DNA of 64,000 bases from Burhinus oedicnemus (lineage: Eukaryota > Chordata > Aves > Charadriiformes > Burhinidae): contig VFFE01009136.1 in assembly GCA_008921705.1 (NCBI GenBank), positions 1,992,303-2,056,302 of the forward strand, in the 5' to 3' direction. How positions within the stretch are numbered: the first letter of the stretch is position 1; each line of letters opens with the position of its first letter. Made by a program: the position numbers and the translations under genes. Of the stretch, positions 34,673 through 46,100 are shown piece by piece. Below the pieces are notes generated by a model that worked only from the letters and a program-made list of their open reading frames with translations, was not told where the DNA came from and did no database searches.

Positions 34673-36810
34673 CTAAAGCAAGATCTTAGCAGAACTCATT
34701 TTCCATCCATAGATTGTCCTCTTGTCCTGCTGCTTCTTAGTCTGTAGAACCCTACACGCTTTCTCTGTGATACACTTCTTTCTTCTCTATTCCCTGACAT
34801 TCCAACTGCCAGTTTTCAAGTTAAGTGTAAAAATCTCATTCTTCACTGAGATTAAACTCAGTAAAGATGATGCTTAAACATACTTCCTATTTTTGAAAGA
34901 CTTAAATCAGTTCAGCTACTTCTGTGAAGCCCAAATCTCACTGCATCCTTAACTGCACATTACTGTCATAAAATACATGAGACAGGCTCAACATTACTCT
35001 TGACATTTTCATTCTTAAATTCTTTTTTTTTTTTTTTTGGATAAAGTAAAACCACAAAATAGTTAACACAAAAATTTTTGGAGCAAAATAAATGCAGTTG
35101 TAAAATAACTATGTGAATAAAATGTCCTAATTATTTACTGATTAAGAAGACAGACTACAAGACAATATAGACAGTAGAGACCAAATAAGAATTCATGCCA
35201 ATAAATGAAATTAAATAATGAAGCAGTATCCTGTAACACCCTAGCAGTGTTATAAAATATAAGTGTTTCTGATTTTATTTATTGACAGAAAATTTTTCTG
35301 CAGCAAAATTCTCTTCATTTCTAACCAGTTCCACATTATGTTGTTTTAGGAATAAATCATTCTGCTTGTTTAGAAATAACTGGCATTGCTTACACCTTGT
35401 TCAGCATGTATACTCTAGTTGCGTAAGTGTGGTTTTATACAGCAAAAAAAAAATGATGTAAATCTTTAAAGGAGTATCTCTTTCTCATCTCTCATGAGAA
35501 AAAAACAGTTTTCCTAACTCATCATAAAGAAGTTCATCTACAACCACATGATTAGAATCTAAACATTTATAACCATAAGAAAAAAATTAAACATACTCCA
35601 TTGTACAGGAAGATATTATAATGGGCTATTACTTTGTTTGAAACAAGGTAATATTGCTATTTGCAGCAATATCTAGAGCTGTACATAAACATAATTTCAC
35701 ATACAAAATTTAAGTGCTACCTATTGGTACCACACATTGTAAAATTTCTTTCACTTGAAAATAACAAATCTAAAGAAAAAATTAACCTCTTTATCCTTAA
35801 AATTGGAAAGTTTGTTATCAACTCACTGACAATAGTGTTTGGAATCACACTTACTCCAGAAAAACCTTGATCACGTCAAGGATTCATGTCCTAAACAGTA
35901 CATAAAATAACAAGAAAATCTGACAGCAGCTCAGATTGCTGCATTAATCTGCATAAATCTGATTGAGTATTAACTGCATGACAAATATCCCTTCAAAACC
36001 TGCTGGGTTAGGCTATGGCTATATAAGTTCACTCCTAAGAGGGCCAGTGAAAATTAATATAGATCATAGAGAAAAATAAAAAGTAGCAGTCAGAAAGACT
36101 GAGAACTTTCCATCTTCCTGTGAGTCTGAGATGAGAATATAAATAATCACATTGCACATTTCATCTGAATACACAAGATAATTTCCTGGTAATGAAACAG
36201 AGAAAACAACAAACTACTTTTGTGGTGCATTAAAGACATATTGCCTGCAGTGTTAAGTACAATTCTTTTGTGCAATGTATATTAACAGTAAACATACTGT
36301 AGATAAGTGCTATCTCAAGAAACTTACATTAGCGTTCTTCTCTCTTTATTCTTACCACTCAGATTTAAAATGAAAAGAGGGTCTTCATACTTTTGCTAAA
36401 TCACTGATAAACTGCTGTGTTAGGGAAAAGAACATAAGTATAAATGTGATACTTTCTCTAAAAATACAAGGTATCTCTGTCTCACTTTATACAAGAATTT
36501 TTTAAAGCAATAAAGGAAAACATATTACTCCACTACTGGAGGCATTTTTCCTTTGTTCTACTTATTACCCCAGAAAGACACAGAGAGAAGACTTTTCCTG
36601 AGTATCGGGGAATTCAGTAAGCAAACAACATTATGGACTTGAAATCCGCCTTTTCACACAACAAAAAAGGTTCGAGATGAGCTGTAGTTTTATAAAATCC
36701 CCTTACAGTACCATAACTTGTATATTTTAGTAAAGAAAGCTAAATTCTTTTGTATTAATTCCTTACATAAACCCTTTGCTGACACTTCTAGCAGATGTGC
36801 CAATAAATTT
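34673..36810. other. AT-rich DNA, nothing recognised
   Basis: A poly-T run (35022-35038) and short A/T tracts are the only features seen. The 69-codon plus-strand open frame at 35661-35870 matches nothing known to me. Confidence 0.5.
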
Positions 36811-36868
36811 CAGAATGAGTAACAGAAGTGCTGAGGTTGGAAGACACCTCTGGAGATGGTCTAGTCCA
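36811..36868 (-). mobile_element. CR1 LINE, very short 3' end
   Basis: The plus-strand blocks GAGGTTGGAAGACACCTCTG and GAGATGGTCTAGTCCA are the reverse complement of the last bases of a CR1 3' UTR, with a worn tail on the left. Similarity stops at 36868, exactly where a different repeat-like sequence begins. Confidence 0.65.
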
Positions 36869-36999
36869 GTGGTCTCAAAACACTTTTGATCATGCACCTT
36901 TATCAGCAAAAATGTTTGAGCATGCACCCCCAATTTATGTATATTCATTTACAATGTACTACTGCACATTATTGATACTGTACAGAAATTGTTGATAAA
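36867..36999 (+). mobile_element. Possible hAT-type DNA transposon end (Charlie-like)
   Basis: CAGTGGTCTCAAAAC at 36867-36881 resembles the terminal inverted repeat CAGNGGTTCTCAAAC of hAT/Charlie elements. Behind it, two near-copies of TTTGAtCATGCACC lie 30 bases apart (36885-36898 and 36915-36928), a subterminal-repeat pattern that also fits a DNA transposon. I could not find the opposite terminal repeat, so it may be a fragment. The right limit is arbitrary. Confidence 0.4.
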
Positions 37000-38768
37000 A
37001 AGTGTAGAGACATGGTTCCTAATGCATTCTGCAGTCAGTTTCTTTTCACTGGAAAGATAACCCTACTGACTATCTCAATAGTTTGTGAGTCTTGATATGC
37101 TACCCAGACTTTTAAAAAAACGTAAAGCCTGTGGCCATTAAAGTTATGAACAGTTGCATGTGTGCAGCTGATCTACAAGCAAGCTGTCGGGTCACCTGTT
37201 AAAGGAAAGGTGAGATTCAGATCAAGATTAAGGAAGATCATGAGCAAGCAAGCTATGATTCAAATTTCAGTTTTTCCAACTAGTGCAGGGAAATTTTAAA
37301 CAGGAAGCGAGAGTTTGAACTTAAAAGAAACAAATAAACAAACAAACAACAAAAACCCCCAAACACAATAAAACCCCAAAAAACAAACCCCAAAGAACTA
37401 TCAATGACCTGCATTTTCCTATTAATCCTACCATTCCTATCTTTTTTTTGAGATCTCTTTGCTTGGGTCTGGTCTTTGGCTGTATTTGACTAGCAGAAAG
37501 TCAACCACAGGAAATGAGAAAACTTCTAACAAAAGCTCAAAGGAAAAAAACCCACTTATTCTTTAGAGTAAGGGAAGGACTTCTTTTCTTAGTTCATCTT
37601 CACTTGAGATTTTACACATTGTGTCATTTTACAGGGGTTATATTGTTTGATAAGAAAATGTTTATCCTTACACATTCTATACAAGAAAGAAAAACTCAAA
37701 GGTGAACAGTAGGGTGAGGTCTTCTTTACATTGTATCATGGCTACGGTTACAGAAAGGACTTTTATAGGTTTCAAAATGCAGTTAGTGATTCATCTCTGT
37801 CTGCCCCTTTCCATGAGTTCAGAAGAAAGTGAATATGCAACTTCCATGCAATTCCAGAGGAAGAGTGATCCTTGAAATGAAGTGTGATAATATGTCCAGC
37901 CATTTTGAAAAGAATGGAAAAGGCAACTACTTTTATGAGCTAAGAATAGTTTACTTATGAAAAAGAGAGAAAAAAAAAATAATCTTTAGTGTGAGACTGG
38001 TGAGAAAGCATTTTTTAAACCAGACTATTTTCAGAAAGAAGGCAGAGAAGAAGGAAGAGTGCATACCTTGCACACGTAGTTTTAGAAGAAAAGATTAATC
38101 TCTCTTTCTCATAATGTGTTTTTTGAGGGAAGTATAAAATTAAATATTCATGAGTATCTTAAACCTGAATTTAAAGAAATCGCTAAAAATTATTTACATT
38201 AACATTACAGTTAATTAACAAAAGTGTATTGCTTCTGTCCAATACCATTTTTTTAGATACCAAACTTTTGTTTAATTCACCTCTTATTAACAATTTTAAT
38301 CTATAACTCCAGTCCCCTTCAAAGTAAATCATTCTCAGGCCCGAGCAAAACCCAACTTCTTTTAATTTATACTAACATGACTGTTGAAATTTAGTTAATT
38401 ACATTTTAAAACATGTATTAACATTTTACCATCAAACAATGCAGCGTTTTATAAATTACCCTGTCATAGTCTCAATCACATAAAAACACTGACGAAAACT
38501 TTGAAGTGTGTACATACAAACACACACTGAGGTAGGAAAGCAAATATGTGTATAAAGGAGAGATATAGAAAGAACAGTATCAACAATGGATTAGACTGAT
38601 CCTTGTCTAAATTCAGAGTATAAGTCTCAATTAATTTCCGGTAAATATATAAATTTGCAAAATTAATAGTATTGTTTTTTCATATGCCAGTCAACTGCTT
38701 CTGACAAAATAGTATACTACTGGTCATTTCTACTTTGATCTACCTCAATTTTTGACTATTTTAGCTCT
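37000..38768. other. AT-rich DNA with one A/C tract
   Basis: No gene is recognised. A low-complexity run of CAAA and CCCCAAA units stands at 37326-37394. Confidence 0.5.
37326..37394 (+). repeat. (CAAA)n / A-C-rich tract
   Basis: The sequence begins with ACAAACAAAC units and turns into CCCCCAAA and CCCCAAA runs. It resembles the A/C tracts at 2224-2315 and 62100-62206. Confidence 0.8.
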
Positions 38769-38906
38769 CTAAGATTTCCTAAGAATTCTCAGTAGTGTAA
38801 CATCAGTTTTGTGCTGTTCTGCTTCTTTGTTTGCATACATCAGTTCTGCTACTTTTTCTTGATACTCCTTTTTTAGCTTGGTGTAAGCATGCCACAGATT
38901 TTGGAG
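38769..38906 (-). CDS. Tentative exon, coiled-coil-like, gene unknown
   Basis: On the minus strand 45 codons stay open up to a TAG at 38769-38771. The translation is rich in Lys, Glu, Gln, Ala and Leu with heptad-like spacing (LWHAYTKLKKEYQEKVAEL, then ANKEAEQ). Just upstream is a pyrimidine-rich run (TTTTTTCCTGTTCTC) followed by two AG dinucleotides (38911/38910 and 38908/38907) that could serve as a splice acceptor; an in-frame TAA lies just before them. A donor-like GTATGC stands inside, after about 23 codons, so the exon could be shorter. I do not recognise the protein. A chance open frame is the main alternative, since this length is not rare in random sequence. Confidence 0.25.
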   Translation of the reverse strand, partial: LQNLWHAYTKLKKEYQEKVAELMYANKEAEQHKTDVTLLRILRKS

Positions 38907-41426
38907 CTGCTTTTAATTGAGAACAGGAAAAAATATAACTGAGACTCCAAGATCTTATCTAGAGTTACACCAAGAAATCTGACTACTGCTGGGAAAAAAA
39001 AGAATTATAACATTTCCCAATATGTATGGAGAAAGACACTGTATAATGGTACATAACTGAAACATATATTGTATTTTTTTAAATCTGTATCTGACCACAT
39101 TTGCTATATTATCTAGAGTAAGACTTTCAGAGACAAAGACTTATTTAAGAATTATTTAAAAAGATTTCTACTTTATTTATACTAATAAAGTTTATTTATA
39201 CTAACATGTATGTTTCTGTATTTGAAATGTAAGCAATGGCAGAAACTATTTGGAAAAGAGAATGGGATTTTAAAAAAAACACTGTGACACATTTGCGGCT
39301 GATGTAAATTGTCAAAGGTCACCGCCCTAGTTTATCACAGCATGGTGATTTCCTTGTTCCAGACACTAGCAAAGAAAGAATAGTCCTTTCAACAGAAAGA
39401 TTACGGAACTACCTAGCTATCACTGTTATCTTCTGCTTTCCTACCAATCCTGTGCACAATGTACTATTTCCTCCTGAGCACTAGTGTTGCATACGTAGAT
39501 TGAGACAATACTGTACCTCCCTTGTGATAAAGTTGGCACTTGGTCAGAAATCATAAATTCAGTGCAGGTGGGTAAATCACAACCAGGCTTATTTTATATC
39601 TTTAGTTTCTAAAGGCAGAGCATGGAAGCACCTTTTAAAAGAAACAAAAGCAATATGTATAGCCAATAAATATGTGAAAGTGACTTAAGAATAAAAGCTG
39701 TGTTTCTTACGATCTTGGTGCTTGGTACCATTAGACTACAGTGCAGTACCATTACACTCTAGCAAGAGCAAACAGAAAAAGTAGTCATTACCCTGAACAA
39801 CTTAGGACATAAATAAAATGAAACTTGACTGAAATTAAAATTTGAAGAGATCTGGCCCATCAGCTGCAAAGCCGAACAGTTATTATCGACTACCATAATG
39901 TTAATTTTTCTTAGTATTGAAAAAAACCCACATTAGAGATTATATACAAGAAATGGTCTGTAATTCCCATCTCCACCATCTATTACTGTAATTTTCAGCT
40001 CCTGTAGTTCCCAAATGGTCAACAATATGTCAGAATGACATTTGTAATGACTGAACTGAATAAAATTTGTTTTGAGCATCTAAATGCAGTGAACTAGTCA
40101 TTTCTAGACTTTGCACACTCATACTTTATCCACTGTGTTTATGTTGCATGTGTGACTTGTTAGATAACAGAAATTTTCAGAGAGATATCCACTTTAGGAT
40201 GAAATGAACTGTATCCTAAGATAGCCCATTATGCTAAATTAAGTTGAATGAGTTTCATTATTTGTATCCAAAGTTACATTTGAAGCCTGAGCTGCATTCA
40301 TACAGACAGAGAACTTGCAGACAGAAAGACAAAACAAATATTTCTATTCAATTAAAAGTAACTGAGAAATACTACTATTATGGTGTAACATAGTAAATGA
40401 CTTTACTAAATACACTCTGTTTTTCAGCTAATTGCTCTGTTACGAGTCCACATCCAGAAGACCAAGGTTACACATCCCTTCTGCGTCCCTTCTAAGCTAA
40501 GGTGTAAAAACATTCACCCTCCTTTAGAGACTAGACCCTTAGCACTAACATTCTTAGCTACAAACCCAAATTAGAATTCTACTGCTATTTAGTATTACCA
40601 ATGATTAATTCCCTCCCTTCCCCCATACTGATAAATACATATAGACAGTATTGTCAGTAAAAATGGCCTGGAATAACTCAAGAACCATGACTTGAAATAG
40701 GTTACTGCGTCTATGACTTTCAAAGTTGACAAGATTCACTCCAGATACTTGAAAATACTTATCTCTGATTCTCTGACAGCACCAAGAAGTGCTTTAGAGA
40801 CAGCAGTGTCTTAACAAGTTATGATTAAGTAAAGGGCCTTGCAGAAAACTAGTATACAAAATTTCAGTCTGTGAATTCTGAATGTCAACAGGACACATAA
40901 CAATTTTTTTCTTAATTCCTCTATATGTCTATATTTTACCTGCTGTAAATTAGTTCAGCTGCTATAAACACATGCATTAATATGTCTGAAACAAGTTATA
41001 GTTTTCTGTCTCAGTTCTGCATTCCATATCAATTGATGCAAGAATATTGACTAGATGAAGATAGCTGTCTTACGAAGTGAAATAGAATTTTATTTTACAT
41101 AGATGCTGTGGACATCATGAGATCCTGAAGAATCACAGCAAATCAGCTAAATATCAGTCCCAGAAAATCATTGCTTCTCAGAAAAGCAGCCATAAATGAA
41201 CATTTATTCAGGTTTTTCACCCAGAGCCAAATAAACAAGAATTGCCTTAATAGCTAGAACACACTCTTTACTTTTGGGGTGACTGAAGAAAAAGATATTT
41301 TTCTGAGGGTGACCTCTTCTTTGTAAGTCAAACCCATAAGTGAAGAAATTGGGAAAAATTTAATATTATCAGGTAGTGACACTATCCACACTAGAGTGCT
41401 TCAGTCCTACAAACACATGGTAACTT
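38907..41426. other. AT-rich DNA, nothing recognised
   Basis: No gene or repeat family is recognised. A small direct repeat of TTTATTTATACTAA occurs at about 39170-39202. Confidence 0.5.
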
Positions 41427-42512
41427 AATCACAGAATCATAGAATCATTTAAGATCATCTAGTCCAACCATTGACGCTACTCTACCAGGTCTGCCACTAA
41501 ACCATGTCTCTAAGCACCACATCTACACGACTTCTAAACACATCTAGGGATGGTGACTCAACCACCTCCCTGGGCAGCATCTTCCAATGTTTGATAACTC
41601 TTTCAGTGAAAATTTTTTCCTAATGTCCAGCCTAAACCTCCCCTGCAGCAACTTGAACCCTTTTCCTGTTGTCCTATAGCTAGTTACTTGGGAGAAGAGA
41701 CCAGCGCCCATCTCACTACAACCTCCTTTCAGGTAGTTGTAGAGAGCAATAAGGTCTCCCCTCAGCCTTCTCTTCTCCAGACTAAACAATCCTAATTCCC
41801 TCAGCCACTCCTCGGAAGACATGTTCTCCAGACCCCTCACCAGCTTTGTTGCCCTTGTCTGGACATGCTCCAGCACCTCAATGTCCCTCCTATGCTGTGG
41901 CGCCCAAAACTGAACACAGTACTCAAGCTGCGGCCTCACCAGCGCTGAGTACAGGGGTACGGTCACTTCCGTACTCCTGCTGGCCACCCTATTCTTGATA
42001 CAGGCCAAGATGCCCTTGGCCTTCTTGGCTACCTGGGCGTGCTGCTGGCTCACATTCAGCCGACTGTCCACCAGGACCCCCAGATCTTTTTCTGCCAGGC
42101 AGCTTTCCAGCCACTCCTCCCCAAGCCTGTAGCATTGCCTGGGGTTGTTGTGATCCAGCACTTGGCCTTGTTAAACCTCATGCAGTTGGCTTCAGCCCAT
42201 CGATCCAGTCTGTCCAGATCTCTCTGCAGAGCCTTCCTACCCTCAAGCAGATTGACACTCCTGCTTAATTTGGCGTCATCTGCAAACTTACTGTGGGTGC
42301 ACTCAATCCCCTCGTCCAGATCATCAATAAAGATATTAAACAAGGCTGGCCCCAAAACTGAGCCCTGATGGACACCGCCTGAGACCTGCCGCCAGCTGGA
42401 TTTAACACCATTCACCACAACTCTCTGGGCTCAGCCATCCAGCCAGTTTTTAATCCAGCGAAGAGTACACCTGTCTAAGCCATGGGCTGCCAGCTTCTCT
42501 AGCAGAATCTAG
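41427..42512 (-). mobile_element. CR1 LINE, 5'-truncated copy (RT C-terminal part and 3' UTR)
   Basis: The copy is read on the minus strand from just before LLEKLAAHGLDR-type sequence (about 42510) to the tail AATCACAGAATCATAGAATC (plus-strand 41427-41446). The 3' UTR block with CTAAACCATGTC (plus-strand about 41498-41509) is the same type as in the 14.3 kb and 50.8 kb copies. It is one of the better preserved copies, with 205 codons open in one piece. It inserted in the orientation opposite to the 14.3 and 50.8 kb copies. Confidence 0.93.
41544..42418 (-). pseudogene. CR1 ORF2 reverse transcriptase, C-terminal half
   Basis: Two overlapping open blocks (42418-42056 and 42161-41544) together give the second half of the RT. 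Motif B reads HQGSVLGP (Pro to His in PQGS), and motif C is intact as FADD (plus-strand 42275-42286). After a frameshift around 42161 the thumb and C-terminal part follow ([72 protein letters not shown]). Motif A and the endonuclease are absent because of 5' truncation. It cannot be active. Confidence 0.9.
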
Positions 42513-43135
42513 AAGTGACAGCTGAAGGAGAAAACAGAAATGATCTCTCAACATGGCTCTAATGGAAATTACAGCAAGCATGCTTTTTTTCAGTTCAGTA
42601 CCACAAGTTTTGCCGAGGTTTTCTGCAATGTGGGGTATATTGGCTATACTAGGCATACGAAGAAACTGCAGAAACACTGTCTTTTGCTGCCTTCTTTTGC
42701 TTTACAGGTGCGGGATTCAATCGCATCGATTTAGATTGTAAGATAATGAGCCATCATGATAGTATTAGATCTGTTATCCCCTAACATTTCTAATGTCATT
42801 TTCCCAAAGAAAGCTGGCTGTCTACATGAAGTGATGGAACAATGATTAATACTAAAACTTTTATCCTTCTATTGTACCAGAGAAGCCAACACAAAAAGAA
42901 TCTGACTATAGGTAAGCCATGAAATGCTGAGTGACTATGTGTAAAAAAAAAAATAAAAAGTTTTGTAGTGGAACTAATGTTTGAAAAAACCCCAAAACTC
43001 TAACAAAACAACAGCAACAAAAAACCAGCAGCAACAAAAATTAACTGCTATTTACACCTATGTCTATCACAACTCTCCATGGCACAACCAAGGGTTGCAA
43101 AGAACTCTGTCTGGGAATGCATGAATGCCAAGATT

Positions 43136-43176
43136 CTGTGTGTGTGTGCATGTGTGCACGTGCACGTGCGTGTGTC
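43136..43176 (+). repeat. (TG)n microsatellite, interrupted
   Basis: TGTGTGTG units are interrupted by CA and CACGTGCACGTG. The alternating purine-pyrimidine pattern runs over about 40 bases. The antisense Thr/Ala/His/Arg-rich frames here are artefacts of it. Confidence 0.85.
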
Positions 43177-46100
43177 CAGAGAGCAAGAGAAGCAACTACA
43201 TCGGAATAAACCAGCAAGGTCTGTATTGCAGTATACACACACCACGGCATAGTAATTTCATTTTGAACCGTGTACTTCTCTGTAAGAGTAAGTGCAAATC
43301 TGTACACAGATACATTTTACTTAATTTCAAATAAATCATTACCCAAAAGCTGTCAAAAATGAGCATCAATAGCTCAGCTCTAGTGTGTTTAGCTGTAATG
43401 TTTGAAGAGGTTTCCAATACCCTTGACATTCTTTTGGTTTCTACCCCCACAACAGAATTTGAAGAAAGAAATACATGCCTATGTTTGACTCCTCCAATTC
43501 ACAGTTTGATTGTTAATGAAGTTGGTGAGAATTAGAAATTTTATGCCAGTTTGTGAGCTTAAAGAATTCAGGCAAAACTGCTAGTTCCTCTCAGGCCACT
43601 TCTACTACAGATAAGGTCCCCCAAAAGTGTAAAGGAACCTACATTTTTTTTTAAACAGCTCTAAAAGCATATGTGATACACTGTGGTTTTACAAGTGCTG
43701 AACACTATGGACCACTGGTCCCTGACTGAGAGCTTAGTAACTACACCAATAAAAATAAATACTCACTTGGAAGTACAACTTTGTCTCACTGTTCTGCACT
43801 TAGCAACTGTCCTTTTAGATTACCTATGAAGTAACTACTAATATTTTTATATGAATATGAAATTGAAAATAAAACAAAAATGAAAATACAACAGAAAATT
43901 GAAAACTGGCAATTAAGTATTATGGCTATAATTGCATCCAATATATGAAAGGATAGCAAAATTAGGTGACAGCTGTCACTAATGAAATACCATTCTAAAG
44001 CTGAAATATAACTTCCAAACATCAAGAATCAGAAAACAAAAAGTGAAATTCATCCATTACACAAGCATCAGCTCTTGTCCTGGACTGCCAGAACATGGAC
44101 AACTTTCTTGGAAATCTAGAATACTTACAAAATCTAACTTATCTCATAGTTAAGCAGAATCAGTGATTTTTTTGACATCTGCTATATGACATCTGCTTAT
44201 GACATTTGCAGTATCACACATATCACCTGAGTCTGTACCTTAGGCTACTGGGCAACTACGAAAAAGTTGAAAAAAATGATATACAGACTGTTCTGACACG
44301 GAAAAATATAATATCCTAACACCTTTCTGTGTTGTGTGGCAACTATCATGATTTCCATTTATCAAGCAAAAAAACTCCTCCTTGAAGGTGCAGTAATAGT
44401 TTTGTTTTCTGTTACAGCATGTGGCATAATGTGAAAGCAGAAGGATAAAGAAAGGCCTTCTTTGGGGTTCAAAGAAATCACATTTTTACAGCAGTCTTTA
44501 TTTTGACCAACAAACCAAGAAACTACTCATTCAATAAATGAAGTGTCAGATGTTTGAAATTAACCTTATTTTAACTATTTGCCCAAAATATTTTTTATAA
44601 TCCGTTTACAGATAGTGATTCAGAACATAGTTACAACAGAGAACGGAGAGAGAAACACCCACTAGAACAATAAAATATATTGGGATATGGGGTTTTTAAT
44701 TTGTTTTTGTTTAGCTGTTATATACAGAGGTTATGCTACTGAAATTTAGATTTTTAACATATATTGCTGGATTCAAGAGAACCCATATAGTTCTTCCTTG
44801 TCCACCCCATTCTCTTTCCAAGAGTAAATTGTAACATAAGATGAATGTTTACATTTGGTCTGATTTCCACCCATACTGTTTTCTCCCTCTACTCTGGGTA
44901 ATTTTTGGTAGCTTTTAACTGCTAAGGGTAGACAAAGTCATAGGAAATCTAAATTACTATTATCCATAAATGTAGCTTTTATAAAGATGTTTAAGTTATT
45001 TTTTGTTTTGATATGATTAGGAACAAAATTTTACTTTTGAATGAAATGTATGACATTCAAAAGCCTTTCTCTAATTGAAAAGCTATTAAAATATTTCTCC
45101 GAGAGTTTAGAAAAAGGCAAGAGAACAGTAAGCGTCCAGACATCTAGTACTAATACAGCTGCAGTAAAACTGAAAATGATGTACGGGAACAGACCAAGTT
45201 GAATCCTCTGAAAATAAAAAAATAAGTGATTTCAGAGAAAAGTGAGTTAAGTTTTTCCATGTTTTTTTTTAAATTTGCTTTTTGAATAACTTGATTGTGT
45301 CAGTCTTGTATGATGAAAGGAGCACCATCTGCAGTTATAACAGTATATTTATGCCATTTTTCAGGGAGAACCTGTTTGCATGTGAATAATAACTCTTCAT
45401 TCAACAATTACAGTAGAACCATACTTTCAAAACTGTGTCCTGCTTGACTGCATTGTGCTGATAGCCTTGTTACACTCCAGCTACGTTTAATAGGGGGCAT
45501 GTACAGGAACAGTTATTCTTCCATGGAAACAAGTTGACTTAAGTGCAGAATGTACTAGCACCATAATCAAAGCCGTTCATTTAAAAATAAATTAGACACA
45601 TCAACTGTAAGCCAAAAAAAAGCACGTAACAGGAAAAAAAACCCCCAACAACTGACAAAGCATCATGCAGAGTATTGAAGTATTTCTGGTGTTTCTGGGC
45701 TCAGTCTAACCATATTCAAACTTCAGCCATAATACTAGCATACATGAACTTCATTAAGAGACAGTTCAGGCACTAAAAAAACCCCTACAACAAAAATTCA
45801 AAAAAGAAATTAAAATTCTCTTTAGGAATTTATTTTTTGTTTTAGCCAGATAATCTTCCACCATTATTATGAAATAGATTTGTTTGTATTTAAAAATTAC
45901 TTTTTTCTCCTTTTCTGTTGTCATCTGATTTTAGAAAACCTATAGCAAAAGTTCTAGAAAAGTCAGCACGAGGAGTCAAGAGAGTTAATCAGTAAAAAGT
46001 GATAACATGCCAATCACCTACCACCAAAACTTTTTTAAAAGAAGAATGATTAAAAAAACCCAAACTGTCAAGTAAATTCACATTTTAACTACTTAGTCAT

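Noticed and set aside
42039..42368. 109-codon plus-strand open frame
   Set aside because: Antisense shadow of the minus-strand CR1 RT at 41544-42418.
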